A DNA stretch of 64,000 nt from Proteus faecis (lineage in GTDB: Bacteria > Pseudomonadota > Gammaproteobacteria > Enterobacterales > Enterobacteriaceae): NCBI RefSeq assembly GCF_003144395.1, contig NZ_PENZ01000045.1:63220-127219 (forward strand). The letters are read 5' to 3'. A program made the translations under genes and the position numbers. The notes under the pieces were generated by a model. The model did not search any database. It saw nothing but the letters and a program-made list of their open reading frames with translations, and had not been told where the DNA came from. The stretch's first letter is position 1. The number at the start of each line of letters is the position of its first letter. Below are positions 23,149-31,783 of this stretch, one piece after another.

Positions 23149-23183
23149 AGGGGTCGTAGGTTCAAACTCTATCATGCTGACCA
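23149..23183 (+). mobile_element. Mutated tRNA-Pro 3' end, outer att of the remnant
   Basis: aggggtcgtaggttcaaact...ctgacca matches the T-arm and acceptor end of the fragment at 21451-21497 with several changes. Being the oldest, outermost copy, it has had most time to decay. Confidence 0.75.
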
Positions 23184-23193
23184 GAGTTCTTTA

Positions 23194-23224
23194 GAAAAAC
23201 CAACCTATTAGGGTTGGCTTTTTT
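23194..23224 (+). terminator. Copy of the tRNA-Pro terminator
   Basis: aaaaccaacc/ggttggcttttt hairpin and T-run, the second copy of the terminator at 21511-21538. Confidence 0.7.
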
Positions 23225-23404
23225 ATGTCTAAAATTTACAAAGGGTAAAACGGTGACAAATAATCCCTCAAAATCGACACTTCTTTAGTACATCACATTA
23301 CCCTTTTTCTATTCATTACCTGATACAAAAGCCATAAAGATAATGGGATAACTAAATTTTTAATAGTGTGGAGTTTGTTACTTTAATTGTTTATTTCACT
23401 TTTT

Positions 23405-23965
23405 CTAATTATTATTAATAATATCAAGTAATATTGGTAATTCAGTATACCCATCTCTATCAAGAAAGTGCCCTGCATTATCTTCAATAAAAATTTTAGT
23501 TTGTAGTCTATTAGCTAAATCCTTAGAAGCTTGTGGATCTACAGCTGGATCATTAGATGAAATTACTGATACCCTCTTGTCTGATATCTTAATTAATTTG
23601 TTATAATCTAAATCCTCACAAATATGAGAATTTAATTCAAGCAAATTATCCTGCTCACGGTTAAAACCAGCAACTAAAATATACCCACCGATTTTTGTAT
23701 TTTCAGAGGCTTGCTCAGAAAGAAAGCGTAAAAGAGTAATACAACCTAGACTATGTCCAACAAGAATAGTATCTTCATCGAGTTTAATATTTGCATCAAT
23801 AAGTCGTTGTTGCCACCTTTTAGGATCAGGTGAATTAGATTCCGGCATATCAGGAACATCAACATGATATCCTAAAGCTTCAAGTTTTTCTTTTAACCAT
23901 GGAAACCAGTTGTCTTCTGGAGATGCAGTATATCCATGAATAATAAAAAGTCTTTTACCTTTCAC
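23405..23965 (-). CDS. RBBP9/YdeN-family serine hydrolase
   Basis: 186 residues with a compact alpha/beta hydrolase core: HGYTASPEDNWFPWL oxyanion region, nucleophile GHSLGC (Ser about 90), Asp in SSNDPAVDPQ and the catalytic His in NAGHFLDRDG. These features, and the length, fit RBBP9/YdeN. Substrate is unknown in bacteria. It is the first intact gene beyond the remnant prophage and probably part of the chromosome. Confidence 0.85.
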   Translation of the reverse strand: MKGKRLFIIHGYTASPEDNWFPWLKEKLEALGYHVDVPDMPESNSPDPKRWQQRLIDANIKLDEDTILVGHSLGCITLLRFLSEQASENTKIGGYILVAGFNREQDNLLELNSHICEDLDYNKLIKISDKRVSVISSNDPAVDPQASKDLANRLQTKIFIEDNAGHFLDRDGYTELPILLDIINNN

Positions 23966-24624
23966 GAGTCACCTCTAAATGAAAATAGGTTGTCAATATA
24001 AAAAGCACAAATATCCAAAACCATATTTAAAACAAGATATTGCATAAATTGAGCACACTAAGAGATAGAGCACTTACCGATTAAAAATAGTAAGCTTATC
24101 TTGAATAAAATGCAATTTTATACTGTTTATTTAAACAAAAAATTTATGATTTATGACTCATTTTTTATTCTAGGATAAATTCTTTCATGAGAAGATATTA
24201 TTACTTTGAATAAGTTGATCTATATTTTAATTGTATTCAAAATATATGTTATACGGTTATACTAACGCCCCCAAGCACAAGGATTTTTTCTTTCTTTTAT
24301 ATCGCAGTAGCAGGTACTAAACGAGAATTTTATGTACAACTTATCGCATACGTCGATGATTACATTTATTAAATAAAATCGGTAATTTTTATATTCATTT
24401 AATACCAAATAACTAAGGTGAACCTATCAAATCTTTATAACAATGTTATCAATATATTGATATTGAAAAGACTCAATAATGATTCTTACTGTGATGTTAT
24501 TTTTCAGTATCATGACTTTCATAATTTACATAATCATCAACGTATTTTTAAATATGTATCATTTTAAAGGATCACACGTCTCTATTAAAAATGACACCAT
24601 ATAATTTTCTTATTATTTTTATAA
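23966..24624. other. AT-rich non-coding stretch
   Basis: I see no gene, hairpin of note or promoter that I would defend here. Promoter elements for the hydrolase at 23405 should lie near 23970-24060. Confidence 0.4.
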
Positions 24625-24801
24625 TTAAAAATTCATTAATTTTTTAAAATAAAAACCTTTTTTAGTTTTGGGGAATTTATTTCCATAATATATTTTCCGC
24701 TCATACTCTCGTCCTGCATAATGGTTGTCACCATAAAATTGACCATATAATGCAGTTTTAGGACACACTTCTTCAGAAAAAAATCTATGATTATTATCCA
24801 C
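24625..24801 (-). CDS. Small 58-residue protein, GTG start
   Basis: The frame starts at GTG (24799-24801) with an aagga ribosome site 8 bases before and ends at a TAA. The protein begins VDNNHRFFSEEVCPKTALYG and is rich in Tyr, Gly and basic residues (YAGREYERKIYYGNKFPKT). Its composition and FPKT ending look conserved and folded rather than random, but I cannot name the family. Alone in an AT-rich gap, it would be missed by automatic ATG searches. Confidence 0.5.
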   Translation of the reverse strand: MDNNHRFFSEEVCPKTALYGQFYGDNHYAGREYERKIYYGNKFPKTKKGFYFKKLMNF

Positions 24802-25084
24802 TTCAATTTTCCTTATTTAAATTAAACTTTAGACCTCTTTAAATTAATTATAAATATTTTTTATTTATAATTTCCAGTAGTTATTTAATACCATACTACT
24901 TTTATAAAATAGATCCAGTTTCTAGTGGAATTATTATTTAAACTCAAGGAAAATATAATAAATACTAAATAAAAAATAGTGATCTTACTGTTATTAATAA
25001 TAAAATCTCGACTTTGATTTCTTTAAAGTAAAACACTTTACTGATTTTTAGTATGAATAAATAGTAACCGCAATCTTCGTAGGG
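24802..25084. other. AT-rich gap between the small gene and ryhB
   Basis: Nothing more than A/T runs and possible upstream promoter elements of the GTG-start gene. Confidence 0.4.
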
Positions 25085-25113
25085 TTGACAAGTCAAATGA
25101 TAATGATTATCTT
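25085..25113 (+). promoter_or_regulatory. ryhB promoter with overlapping Fur box
   Basis: -35 ttgaca (25085-25090), 17-base spacer, -10 tatctt (25108-25113). A Fur box tgataatgattatc (25098-25111, 14 of 15 of the 7-1-7 core with the next base) lies across the -10, so iron-loaded Fur would block transcription. Confidence 0.9.
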
Positions 25114-25119
25114 TTAACT

Positions 25120-25218
25120 TATGAATAGTTAGGTCTTCCACTTAATTTTTTCACAACGACATTGCTCACATTGCTTCTAATCTTTATTGACCAACTCTCC
25201 TAGCGTTGGTCTTTTTTT
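25120..25218 (+). ncRNA. ryhB: RyhB iron-sparing small RNA
   Basis: The core cgacattgctcacattgctt is identical to the E. coli RyhB pairing region. It is followed by a hairpin (gaccaa/ttggtc, 25189-25211) and a T-run to 25218, with the Fur-controlled promoter just upstream. RyhB is made when iron is scarce, uses Hfq and blocks translation of iron-containing enzymes. Start is inferred from the -10 and is good to a few bases. Predicted length is about 98 nt. No protein in this span is credible. Confidence 0.95.
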
Positions 25219-25679
25219 ATTTTATGGATCCACAGTCTATAAAAGTGAAAAGCTAAGCTTAGCTGTAACTCAGGTATTATCGAGCTCAAATTACATCAAT
25301 AGTAGATTGATACCTTATTTACGACAAGCTGGAAAAATGTATCTAAAGAAAAATCTTTATATACATCACAATATCTCTTCTACATTGTGATGTATATAAC
25401 ACAATGAAATTGTTGTAAAAATTCTATTCAACAGATAATTATACTCTTTTTCTTCTATTCAAGCTGATGAGGTAATTTATTAGGATCCTTAATTAAATGT
25501 ATGGAAAAATTATAGTCAAGCCAAGATAATTTGAGTTTGCATGATTTAATCTTAATATTTAGTAGAATTAAAAGAAAATAAAATCAAATAGTTAAATAAA
25601 AAAATCAAACAACGATTTATCTCTTTAGACAATTCACTCTAATTATTTACTTATTTTTATTATTTCTTTTTAAAGTTTG
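25219..25679. other. AT-rich gap after ryhB
   Basis: No gene supported. A 67-codon frame starting at 25187 overlaps the RyhB terminator and has no ribosome site. Confidence 0.4.
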
Positions 25680-25745
25680 TTACAGATTGATATCTTTTTT
25701 TCCCTTACTATTAGTTTCAGTATTTCATCACTGATAGATATTTAA
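25680..25745 (+). repeat. Copy A of a leader-like repeat (see 26277-26345)
   Basis: gttacagattgatat, a T-run and gatatttaat are shared with the stretch just before the pilin-like gene; about 70% of the bases agree by eye. Copy A runs into a terminator instead of a gene. Confidence 0.5.
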
Positions 25746-25750
25746 TTTTC

Positions 25751-25775
25751 CCCCGCCTAGTGCGGGGATTTTTTT
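25751..25775 (+). terminator. Strong terminator with no gene before it
   Basis: ccccgc/gcgggg stem, ctagt loop and seven T (25769-25775). The transcript it ends would contain repeat copy A. Confidence 0.75.
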
Positions 25776-26276
25776 ATCTAACTGATCCTTTTAAGATGCT
25801 CAATTAATAAACTCTCACTATTTTCAAACTATCAAAATTACTTTATTTTGGTGATACTATTTTAACTTGAGTTAACTGTGCAAATATTGCCAATATAGAT
25901 ACAAAGAATCTTACCTAGAATTTCCTTCATTTAATATCAGGTTCTATCTTATCAATCTAAAAACTATCAAATAAAGATGAGTTTTTATTCTTGATAACCA
26001 TTTCTTTGTCATACTTTGACAAATTTTTTTGAATTCTGAAATTACTCATTTTATAAGTTTTATGTTTTAACGACAAAATGTATCATTAAAAAATTAAGTA
26101 ATTTAACTAATATCAAGAAAAGTTAACTTATTAAAAAAAATAATCAAAAAAGTAATTTTAATTTAATTTTCATGCAATTAGTTAAAATAACATTAGTTTG
26201 CATTACTAATGAAGCACTATAAAAACAACAAGATCATTCACAAATCTTTATCTACAAGTCATTAACCATCAAGATT
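25776..26276. other. AT-rich gap upstream of the pilin-like gene
   Basis: I see no gene. The promoter of the 26399 gene probably lies toward its right end. Confidence 0.4.
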
Positions 26277-26345
26277 TTTTACAGATTGATATATTTTTTT
26301 TCTCTAATATTCCTTCCATCAACTGTTACGAAAAGATATTTATTC
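26277..26345 (+). repeat. Copy B of a leader-like repeat, before the pilin-like gene
   Basis: Shares tacagattgatat, T-run, ctaatatt and gatatttat with 25680-25745. It lies 54 bases before a start codon, so it is probably in the 5' leader. Confidence 0.5.
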
Positions 26346-26398
26346 ATCGTATAGAAAATAAAAAAATCGACCCAATAAGAATATTTAAGGAATATTGA

Positions 26399-26710
26399 AT
26401 GAAAAAGAATTTTATTATCGGAATGTGTTTGACACTTTTATTATCACTTCCAGCTATGGCAAATAATAATAAAACAATAGGTTCGGGAACAATTACATTT
26501 ATAGGTTCAATTGTAGATGGTAATTGTATAACAGACTCTGTAGGAAATACTTTTAAAGCAAATTGCTGGAATGGAACTGAAATGGAAGAAACTTTACATA
26601 AAATAGAAGCTAATAAAACATTTAATGCTCAATTGGGTGAGAATAAAGGTTCAATAAATATTAATTGGATCAAAGAAAATGTAGGAATAATGGATATCGT
26701 ATACTATTAA
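26399..26710 (+). CDS. Short secreted pilin-like protein
   Basis: 103 residues: signal peptide (MKKNFIIGMCLTLLLSLPAMA, cleavage near AMA-NN) then GSGTITFIGSIVDGNC, very like the first strand of chaperone-usher pilins (GTVTF.G.V.D..C), and a second Cys (KANCW) for the usual disulfide. It is far too short for a pilin (150-180) and lacks the rest of the beta sandwich, though it ends in an aromatic VYY as pilins do. There is no chaperone or usher nearby. A taagga ribosome site is present. It may be a degenerate pilin or a short look-alike. Confidence 0.6.
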   Translation: MKKNFIIGMCLTLLLSLPAMANNNKTIGSGTITFIGSIVDGNCITDSVGNTFKANCWNGTEMEETLHKIEANKTFNAQLGENKGSININWIKENVGIMDIVYY

Positions 26711-26861
26711 TATAGCAATCCCCCTACCTATATTAATAATAAAAATTAGTCTCTAACAAATAGATAAAATATTTATTGTTAATTAATGAGTATATATTTT
26801 CCAATAATTAGAATTTATTACTATATAAATGGTATTTTCTATGATGGTTATAATATATTAG

Positions 26862-26887
26862 GCAGATATAGTTTAATCTATATCTGC
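26862..26887. terminator. Hairpin between convergent genes
   Basis: gcagatatag/ctatatctgc perfect 10-bp stem, 6-base loop, but no clean T-run. It probably ends the pilin-like and acyltransferase transcripts. Confidence 0.45.
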
Positions 26888-26902
26888 TAACTCTGTTTTA
26901 AC

Positions 26903-27832
26903 CTAATTATAAAAACTGGCTTCACCTGCTGGTCGAGTTTTGAATCGACGGTGAGCCCATAAATATTGATCTGGAGCTCGCATAATTTCTGTTTCAATCA
27001 ACTTATTCATTCTATCTGTATCATTTTGAATATCTTCAGAAGGATAATTAATCAGTTCTTTACCAATAATTAAACTGTATTTTTTGCCTTTCTGATCTTT
27101 ATTTCTTACCAAAGTAACAGTTAAAGATGGTGCCCCTGATAATTTTGCTAATATAGCAACTCCTTTAGAGGTTGATGTTTTTTCGACAGAGAAAAATGGA
27201 GAAAATGTTGTACCTTTTAAACCAAAGTCTTGGTCAGGAGCAAACCAAATCGCTTTCCCTTTTTTTAACTCCATAACCATAAACTTTAAGTTACGTCTAT
27301 CTATCATACCCTTATCTGACCGGCATCTTGCTTTAGTTTGGATAAACTCCATCGCTTTATTATTATGAGGTCTATACATCGCATTCACAGGGAAACAAAG
27401 CCCCATAATGCGCCCTCCCAGCTCTAATGACATAGAGTGTATACCAATTAGTAAAATTCCCGTTTTTTTATCTTTAGCATCAGTAAAATTGGAGAAACCT
27501 TGTACTTCAAAAAGATTTTTTAGTCGGCGATCACTCCAAAACCACGCCATACCCGTTTCAAATAATGCGACACCTAGTGACGATAAATTATCCATAACAA
27601 GTTTGTTAATTTCATTTTCATTTTTGTCAGGGAAACATAGTTCTAAATTTTTCTTTATTATTGAGACTCTTCTTTTGACAAAAAAACGAGATAACAGTCC
27701 GAGATGTTTACCTAAAAAAAGTAACCAAGAATAAGGAAGTTGTACTAATAAAAAAAGAATAAAAACACCAAACCAAGTTAAGAAATATTTTGGATGTAAT
27801 AAATGCAATGAAAAAATATTTTTAGCGTACAC
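26903..27832 (-). CDS. lpxL: Kdo2-lipid IVA acyltransferase (LpxL/LpxP family)
   Basis: 309 residues, the family length. An N-terminal membrane anchor (about residues 17-38) precedes the acyltransferase domain with the HX4E catalytic motif His132-Glu137 (GIHSMSLELG), and the family landmarks LELCFP, ETGMAWFWSDRR, YRPHN and LWAHRRFKTRP. It adds the secondary laurate (or, in cold, palmitoleate) to lipid A at the inner membrane. A cold-shock gene lies upstream, which makes LpxP possible; the choice between LpxL and LpxP cannot be made from motifs alone. Confidence 0.85.
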   Translation of the reverse strand: MYAKNIFSLHLLHPKYFLTWFGVFILFLLVQLPYSWLLFLGKHLGLLSRFFVKRRVSIIKKNLELCFPDKNENEINKLVMDNLSSLGVALFETGMAWFWSDRRLKNLFEVQGFSNFTDAKDKKTGILLIGIHSMSLELGGRIMGLCFPVNAMYRPHNNKAMEFIQTKARCRSDKGMIDRRNLKFMVMELKKGKAIWFAPDQDFGLKGTTFSPFFSVEKTSTSKGVAILAKLSGAPSLTVTLVRNKDQKGKKYSLIIGKELINYPSEDIQNDTDRMNKLIETEIMRAPDQYLWAHRRFKTRPAGEASFYN

Positions 27833-28207
27833 AAGTTTGTCCTCTAGGAACTAAAAGCATTTAAGCCACTCTGAATTAGACAGCAATTGTTTAAAATAAG
27901 TCATAAAATATTTATTGAATTTTATCTTAAATTATTTTTATGATTTATCTGATATCTTTTTATTCTAATAAAATTCTTTTCTCTCTTTTGATTGAGAAGA
28001 CAGCATCTTAATGCCTTTATTTTGCCATTATAAACATTTATTTATCCATTAATTTATTTATCTGTAAATATTATCGAGTATTAAAGTAAATATTCTTCTA
28101 AAATTTTAAAAAATTTACATTAAACACTTACATAAATTTAATAAATTTATTTTTTATAGGCTTTACTAAATATACTTAAAATTTAAATAACGCTAGAAAT
28201 TGGTATA
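27833..28207. other. AT-rich gap upstream of lpxL-like gene
   Basis: No gene seen. The promoter of the acyltransferase should be near 27840-27950. Confidence 0.4.
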
Positions 28208-28233
28208 AAAAAACCCCACCGAAGTGAGGCTTT
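28208..28233 (-). terminator. Terminator of the cold-shock gene
   Basis: An imperfect hairpin with a ttcg-type loop (minus strand cac ttcg gtg core) followed by seven T on the minus strand, 62 bases beyond the gene. Confidence 0.65.
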
Positions 28234-28294
28234 TAAATCTTACTTATATAAATATTACATTAAGCAATATATACAGTAATTACAGATCAACAGA

Positions 28295-28507
28295 TTATAA
28301 AGCGATTACGTTCGCTGCTGCTGGGCCTTTAGCGCCATTTTCAATAGAAAATGAAACTTCTTGGCCTTCTTTCAGAGATTTAAAGCTATCGCTTTGAATT
28401 GCTGAAAAGTGTACAAATACGTCTTTGCTACCGTCTTTAGGAGTGATAAAGCCAAAACCTTTATCATCGTTAAACCATTTTACTGTACCTGTCATTGTAT
28501 TAGACAT
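28295..28507 (-). CDS. CspA-family cold-shock protein
   Basis: 70 residues, one OB-fold cold-shock domain with both RNA-binding motifs: KGFGFI (RNP1, 16-21) and VFVHF (RNP2). Family members melt RNA structure on cold shock. The upstream leader is a clear homologue of the E. coli cspA thermosensor, so this copy is probably the cold-induced one rather than a constitutive cspE/cspC. A strong taaagga ribosome site precedes the ATG. Family exact member not assigned. Confidence 0.95.
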   Translation of the reverse strand: MSNTMTGTVKWFNDDKGFGFITPKDGSKDVFVHFSAIQSDSFKSLKEGQEVSFSIENGAKGPAAANVIAL

Positions 28508-28682
28508 AAGATTTCCTTTAATTAATTATTTTGCCATAAGGCATTGTTTGCGGTTTGATTTCGGATTTTTACTTATGGTCACTATTTGAAGGAATTCGCA
28601 ACGAAGAGGTATCAGGGATAACGCTAAACGGTGAACTACTTAAAACTGCACTAACATAAATAGGTCTGTACTTCCAAACCAG
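28508..28682 (-). promoter_or_regulatory. cspA-type cold-shock 5' leader (thermosensor)
   Basis: The minus strand follows the E. coli cspA leader piece by piece: cold box tttggaagtacagacc near 28663-28680, then gttatccctgatacctct, then attcctt and the taattaaagg ribosome-site region. This leader refolds in the cold to free the ribosome site. Upstream AT-rich DNA (28690-28730) should hold the promoter. Confidence 0.85.
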
Positions 28683-28900
28683 TGGTGCTATTAAGTCATA
28701 TAATTCGTTTTATAGCAAATCATTTTCATCTTTATTTAAAAAAAACTTTTTATACGCAAAATTAGAAAATAATTATAAGATAAAAATAATCATCTATTTC
28801 ACCTATCTCATTATTTTAATTTAATAATATGAGTAAAAAGTAGATACTGTTATTTTTAAGGTAACCAGTATCTACTCTATCATTAATGTACTACATCACC

Positions 28901-29758
28901 TTAATTAGCTAGCTCTAATAAAATTTCTTCTGTTTTCGTCCATAACAGTGAGCCCCCCTCTTCTGGCCATAAATGTCGCTCAGCATTAGGAATACGTTGA
29001 AATAATAAATCTCCAAAATCCGGAGAATGAACTGTACTCATATCTTTCATTCCATACCATAAGGTTGTTGGTGTCTTTATATCTTCAGGCGAAAAACCCC
29101 AAGGTTGCATAGTAATCAGCAAATCTTGAGTGTATCCATCATTGCCTTGTTTAAAGGCTTCTACCATACATTCTTGATAAACTGGAAGAAAATCAATTGA
29201 TTGATAAATAGCTAAATCAACATCAGCACTGTGCTTTAGAATAAAATCCATTAACCACTTAGCTGTTATATTTTGCTTAATCCAACTAGCTAACACATCG
29301 GGTGATTCAACAGCTTGGCGTTGCATATTAACAACATCATCTGTTAGCCTATTTTGTGTATTCGGATAATCAAATTGATCTTGCCCTGCAACAATAAGTA
29401 ATTTATCAACATGGCAATAAATACAAAGAGCCATAGCAAAAACAGCACCTTGTGAAAACCCCATTACATTAAAGTTTTTGATACGAAGATGATCTAATAA
29501 AAATATAATATCTTTAGAGCAAGATTTTAACGATTTTTGAGGATCAAAAGTGGAATCACCTAATCCTGGACGAGTAGGTGTAATCAACCGAATATTAAGC
29601 TTATTTAAAAGGTCAATCTCTACCCCTAATAAACCGCTCATACCTGCACCAGTACAAAATAACACTGGCTTACCTTGTTTTGGGCCTGACTCACACCACG
29701 TTAAAATTCTATTATCTGGCAACAATAAATTATTTTTTCTTAAGTTTTTAATTTTCAT
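28901..29758 (-). CDS. Alpha/beta hydrolase fold protein
   Basis: 285 residues of the alpha/beta hydrolase fold: an oxyanion-type GAGMSG loop near residue 38, RPGLGDS, nucleophile elbow GFSQGA (Ser about 102), an Asp in the C-terminal half and a possible catalytic His in ERHLWPEEG. Close to esterase/prolyl-peptidase-like chromosomal hydrolases; no substrate can be named. It stands alone with gaps on both sides. High AT content matches its surroundings. Confidence 0.75.
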   Translation of the reverse strand: MKIKNLRKNNLLLPDNRILTWCESGPKQGKPVLFCTGAGMSGLLGVEIDLLNKLNIRLITPTRPGLGDSTFDPQKSLKSCSKDIIFLLDHLRIKNFNVMGFSQGAVFAMALCIYCHVDKLLIVAGQDQFDYPNTQNRLTDDVVNMQRQAVESPDVLASWIKQNITAKWLMDFILKHSADVDLAIYQSIDFLPVYQECMVEAFKQGNDGYTQDLLITMQPWGFSPEDIKTPTTLWYGMKDMSTVHSPDFGDLLFQRIPNAERHLWPEEGGSLLWTKTEEILLELAN

Positions 29759-30062
29759 TAAATTTTATTCTTTATTAATTTATGGGTAACATATTATCCT
29801 AAATCACACCATCGAAATATGATAATTTTAATCATCATATTTATTTTAAAAAACAACTCAACATTTTTATCTATTTTAGATAAGTAAAAAATATATATTC
29901 AACAATCATAAAAAATATTCTGAACGAAGAATAAAGCTATTTTTATAACTAATTTATTTTTGTGACAACCTTATTTATATGACAAAAAATATATTATTAT
30001 TTTTGTTACACTAATAGTTTTTACTTTCAATTATTGTTATATTTACTTAATCTTTTTCTTAT
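29759..30062. other. AT-rich gap
   Basis: Contains only the promoter region of the hydrolase (near 29770-29900) as far as I can tell. Confidence 0.4.
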
Positions 30063-30096
30063 AAAAAAGAGGACAATAAAGTTGCCCTCTTTTTTT
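30063..30096. terminator. Terminator of the lysozyme-inhibitor gene
   Basis: aagagg-caa/ttg-cctctt arms with one mismatch, and T-runs on both strands; it acts leftward for the gene at 30117 and could be bidirectional. Confidence 0.65.
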
Positions 30097-30116
30097 ATTT
30101 ATAGCTGCTTTCTACG

Positions 30117-30449
30117 TTATTTTACTAATTTACAAGTACGCCCTTTATCTTCAGCAACTCGTCCATTAACAGCATCATCTTCTGAAATCGTTGCTAAATT
30201 AAATTCACCTTTTCCTTTACCCCAAATTTGGAAATTCTCACCAACATAACGAGCACCACTAGCCGCAATGGCTTCTTTTAAAACAATAATTTCATCACTG
30301 TAATACATAACTGCGAGCTGTTCAGTAGGAAAAGAAACTCTGATTTTTTGGCCTTCACAGTTATAAGTATCCGTTTTAGCAGCTAAAGCAGGAGCCGTTA
30401 TTAATGAAGAAATTAAAGCAATAGCAGAAATAGAAAGTAACTTATTCAT
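30117..30449 (-). CDS. MliC/PliC-family c-type lysozyme inhibitor
   Basis: 110 residues with a signal peptide (cleaved near ALA-AKT, not a lipoprotein box) and the MliC fold marks: YNCEGQKIRVSF, then AVMYYSDEIIVLKEAIAASGARY and FQIWGKGKGEFNL. The two conserved Cys (about 31 and 105) should form a disulfide. Members bind and block animal lysozyme in the periplasm, useful to an enteric or urinary bacterium. The absence of a lipobox suggests the soluble (PliC) type. Confidence 0.85.
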   Translation of the reverse strand: MNKLLSISAIALISSLITAPALAAKTDTYNCEGQKIRVSFPTEQLAVMYYSDEIIVLKEAIAASGARYVGENFQIWGKGKGEFNLATISEDDAVNGRVAEDKGRTCKLVK

Positions 30450-30807
30450 TTACATCTCCAAAAATAATCAAACAAGATTTACTAAATAAAAATAGGCTTT
30501 ATATTTTAAATATAAAATAGGATAGCTCCGCATTTTATAAAAACTAAAAAAACCATGAGCATTTTAATTTAAAATTAATTTTAATAAAAAACCATCAATT
30601 ATCGATGAGTGCATTAAAATAGAATTTTTTAATTACAATAAATCGCAATACATAACTTTACATTACCACCGACCTATTTTACTTTATTCAATGTAACTAT
30701 CATTATACGATATGCTATTATTCTAACACCTATAAATATTATTGTAGTTCAATAAATTAAGTCGATCTTATTGAAAAATATCGATAGAAAAAATAATAGG
30801 AATATTC
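30450..30807. other. Intergenic gap, divergent promoters
   Basis: Between two divergent genes, so promoters for both should lie here. No clear operator or hairpin was identified. Confidence 0.4.
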
Positions 30808-31704
30808 ATGCTACAAGAGAATGTTGTTAAAGATATCATCGTTTGGATTGAGCAAAATCTCGATTCACGTTTATCGTTAGATATTGTTGCGGAAAAATCA
30901 GGCTATACAAAATGGCATTTTCAGCGCTTATTTAAAGCATATACAGGTATATCTTTAGGAAAATACATACTCGCTCGTCGTTTATCTTGTGGCGCCTACG
31001 CGTTAAGAGTAACACGTTGTAGTTTATTAGATATATCATTGAAGTATCGTTTTGATTCCCAACAAACATTTTGCCGAGCCTTTAAAAAACAGTTTAATAT
31101 CACACCTTCGGAATATAGAAAAAAACCAGGATGGGATATTAGTGAACTGATTTTCCCAGCATTAGAAACCGTTGAACTGAGTGCTCAATATGAACTAGTT
31201 ACATTCCCATCTCAAAAATTAGTTGGTATGTCACATCATTACAATAAACCTATTTCAACATGGGATTCAGACAAGAAAAAATTCAGAAAAGAGTTTTGGC
31301 GTAAATTTTTAAAAGATGTACATACAATACCTACAGAGCTATATGCAATGCATCGAGCATCTGCAAGTACATTAGAAGATACTATGTATATTTATAGCAC
31401 TGCTGTTGATAAAGAAAAGTTAGCGAAAACATCAAATATTTCTGCTATGTCACAACTAGAATTACCAAGTGGCAACTATCTGGCCATTACATTTCATATG
31501 AATGAAATCTTAGATTCACTGACTGGTTATGATGACATTATTTATACCGTCTATACAAAAGTACTTCCAAAAATGAATTTATTGCGCAGACCGGGCCCAG
31601 ACATTGAACGATATACATTAAAAGAGTCAGTAGATTACGATAAACTGCTTGGTCAAAGTGATCATTACGTACAAAAAATTAGCTACTATATTCCTGTTCT
31701 TTAA
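30808..31704 (+). CDS. Rob-like AraC-family regulator with GyrI-like domain
   Basis: 298 residues: the AraC-type double HTH is N-terminal (residues 8-107: SLDIVAEKSGYTKWHFQRLF, FCRAFKKQFNITPSEYRK), followed by a GyrI-like small-molecule domain (about 120-290), the order of E. coli Rob. The HTH helices are also close to MarA/SoxS-like PqrA of Proteus. It should activate efflux and stress genes when its effector domain binds bile salts or fatty acids. Monocistronic. Confidence 0.85.
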   Translation: MLQENVVKDIIVWIEQNLDSRLSLDIVAEKSGYTKWHFQRLFKAYTGISLGKYILARRLSCGAYALRVTRCSLLDISLKYRFDSQQTFCRAFKKQFNITPSEYRKKPGWDISELIFPALETVELSAQYELVTFPSQKLVGMSHHYNKPISTWDSDKKKFRKEFWRKFLKDVHTIPTELYAMHRASASTLEDTMYIYSTAVDKEKLAKTSNISAMSQLELPSGNYLAITFHMNEILDSLTGYDDIIYTVYTKVLPKMNLLRRPGPDIERYTLKESVDYDKLLGQSDHYVQKISYYIPVL

Positions 31705-31721
31705 TGAGTTTCATCTATAAA

Positions 31722-31748
31722 AAAGATCCCAATTTAATTGGGATCTTT
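31722..31748. terminator. Bidirectional terminator
   Basis: aaagatcccaa/ttgggatcttt perfect stem, 5-base loop, between the convergent regulator and dipeptidase genes. Confidence 0.7.
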
Positions 31749-31783
31749 CTATTAAAATAGATATCTAAAATACGACTCTTCTA

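Larger units (their letters stand above)
21498..23183. mobile_element. Remnant of a second prophage at the same tRNA-Pro site
   Basis: Bounded by two tRNA-Pro 3' ends (21451-21497 and 23149-23183), it keeps the order seen in the intact prophage: terL-start-like DNA (from about 21640), cargo gene (21955-22524), last 17 integrase codons (22735-22785). Everything between the cargo and integrase ends is gone. Flanking terminator and about 100 bases after each tRNA end are also repeated. Confidence 0.75.

Noticed and set aside
25187-25390. 67-residue plus frame after ryhB
   Set aside because: It starts inside the RyhB terminator and has no ribosome site.
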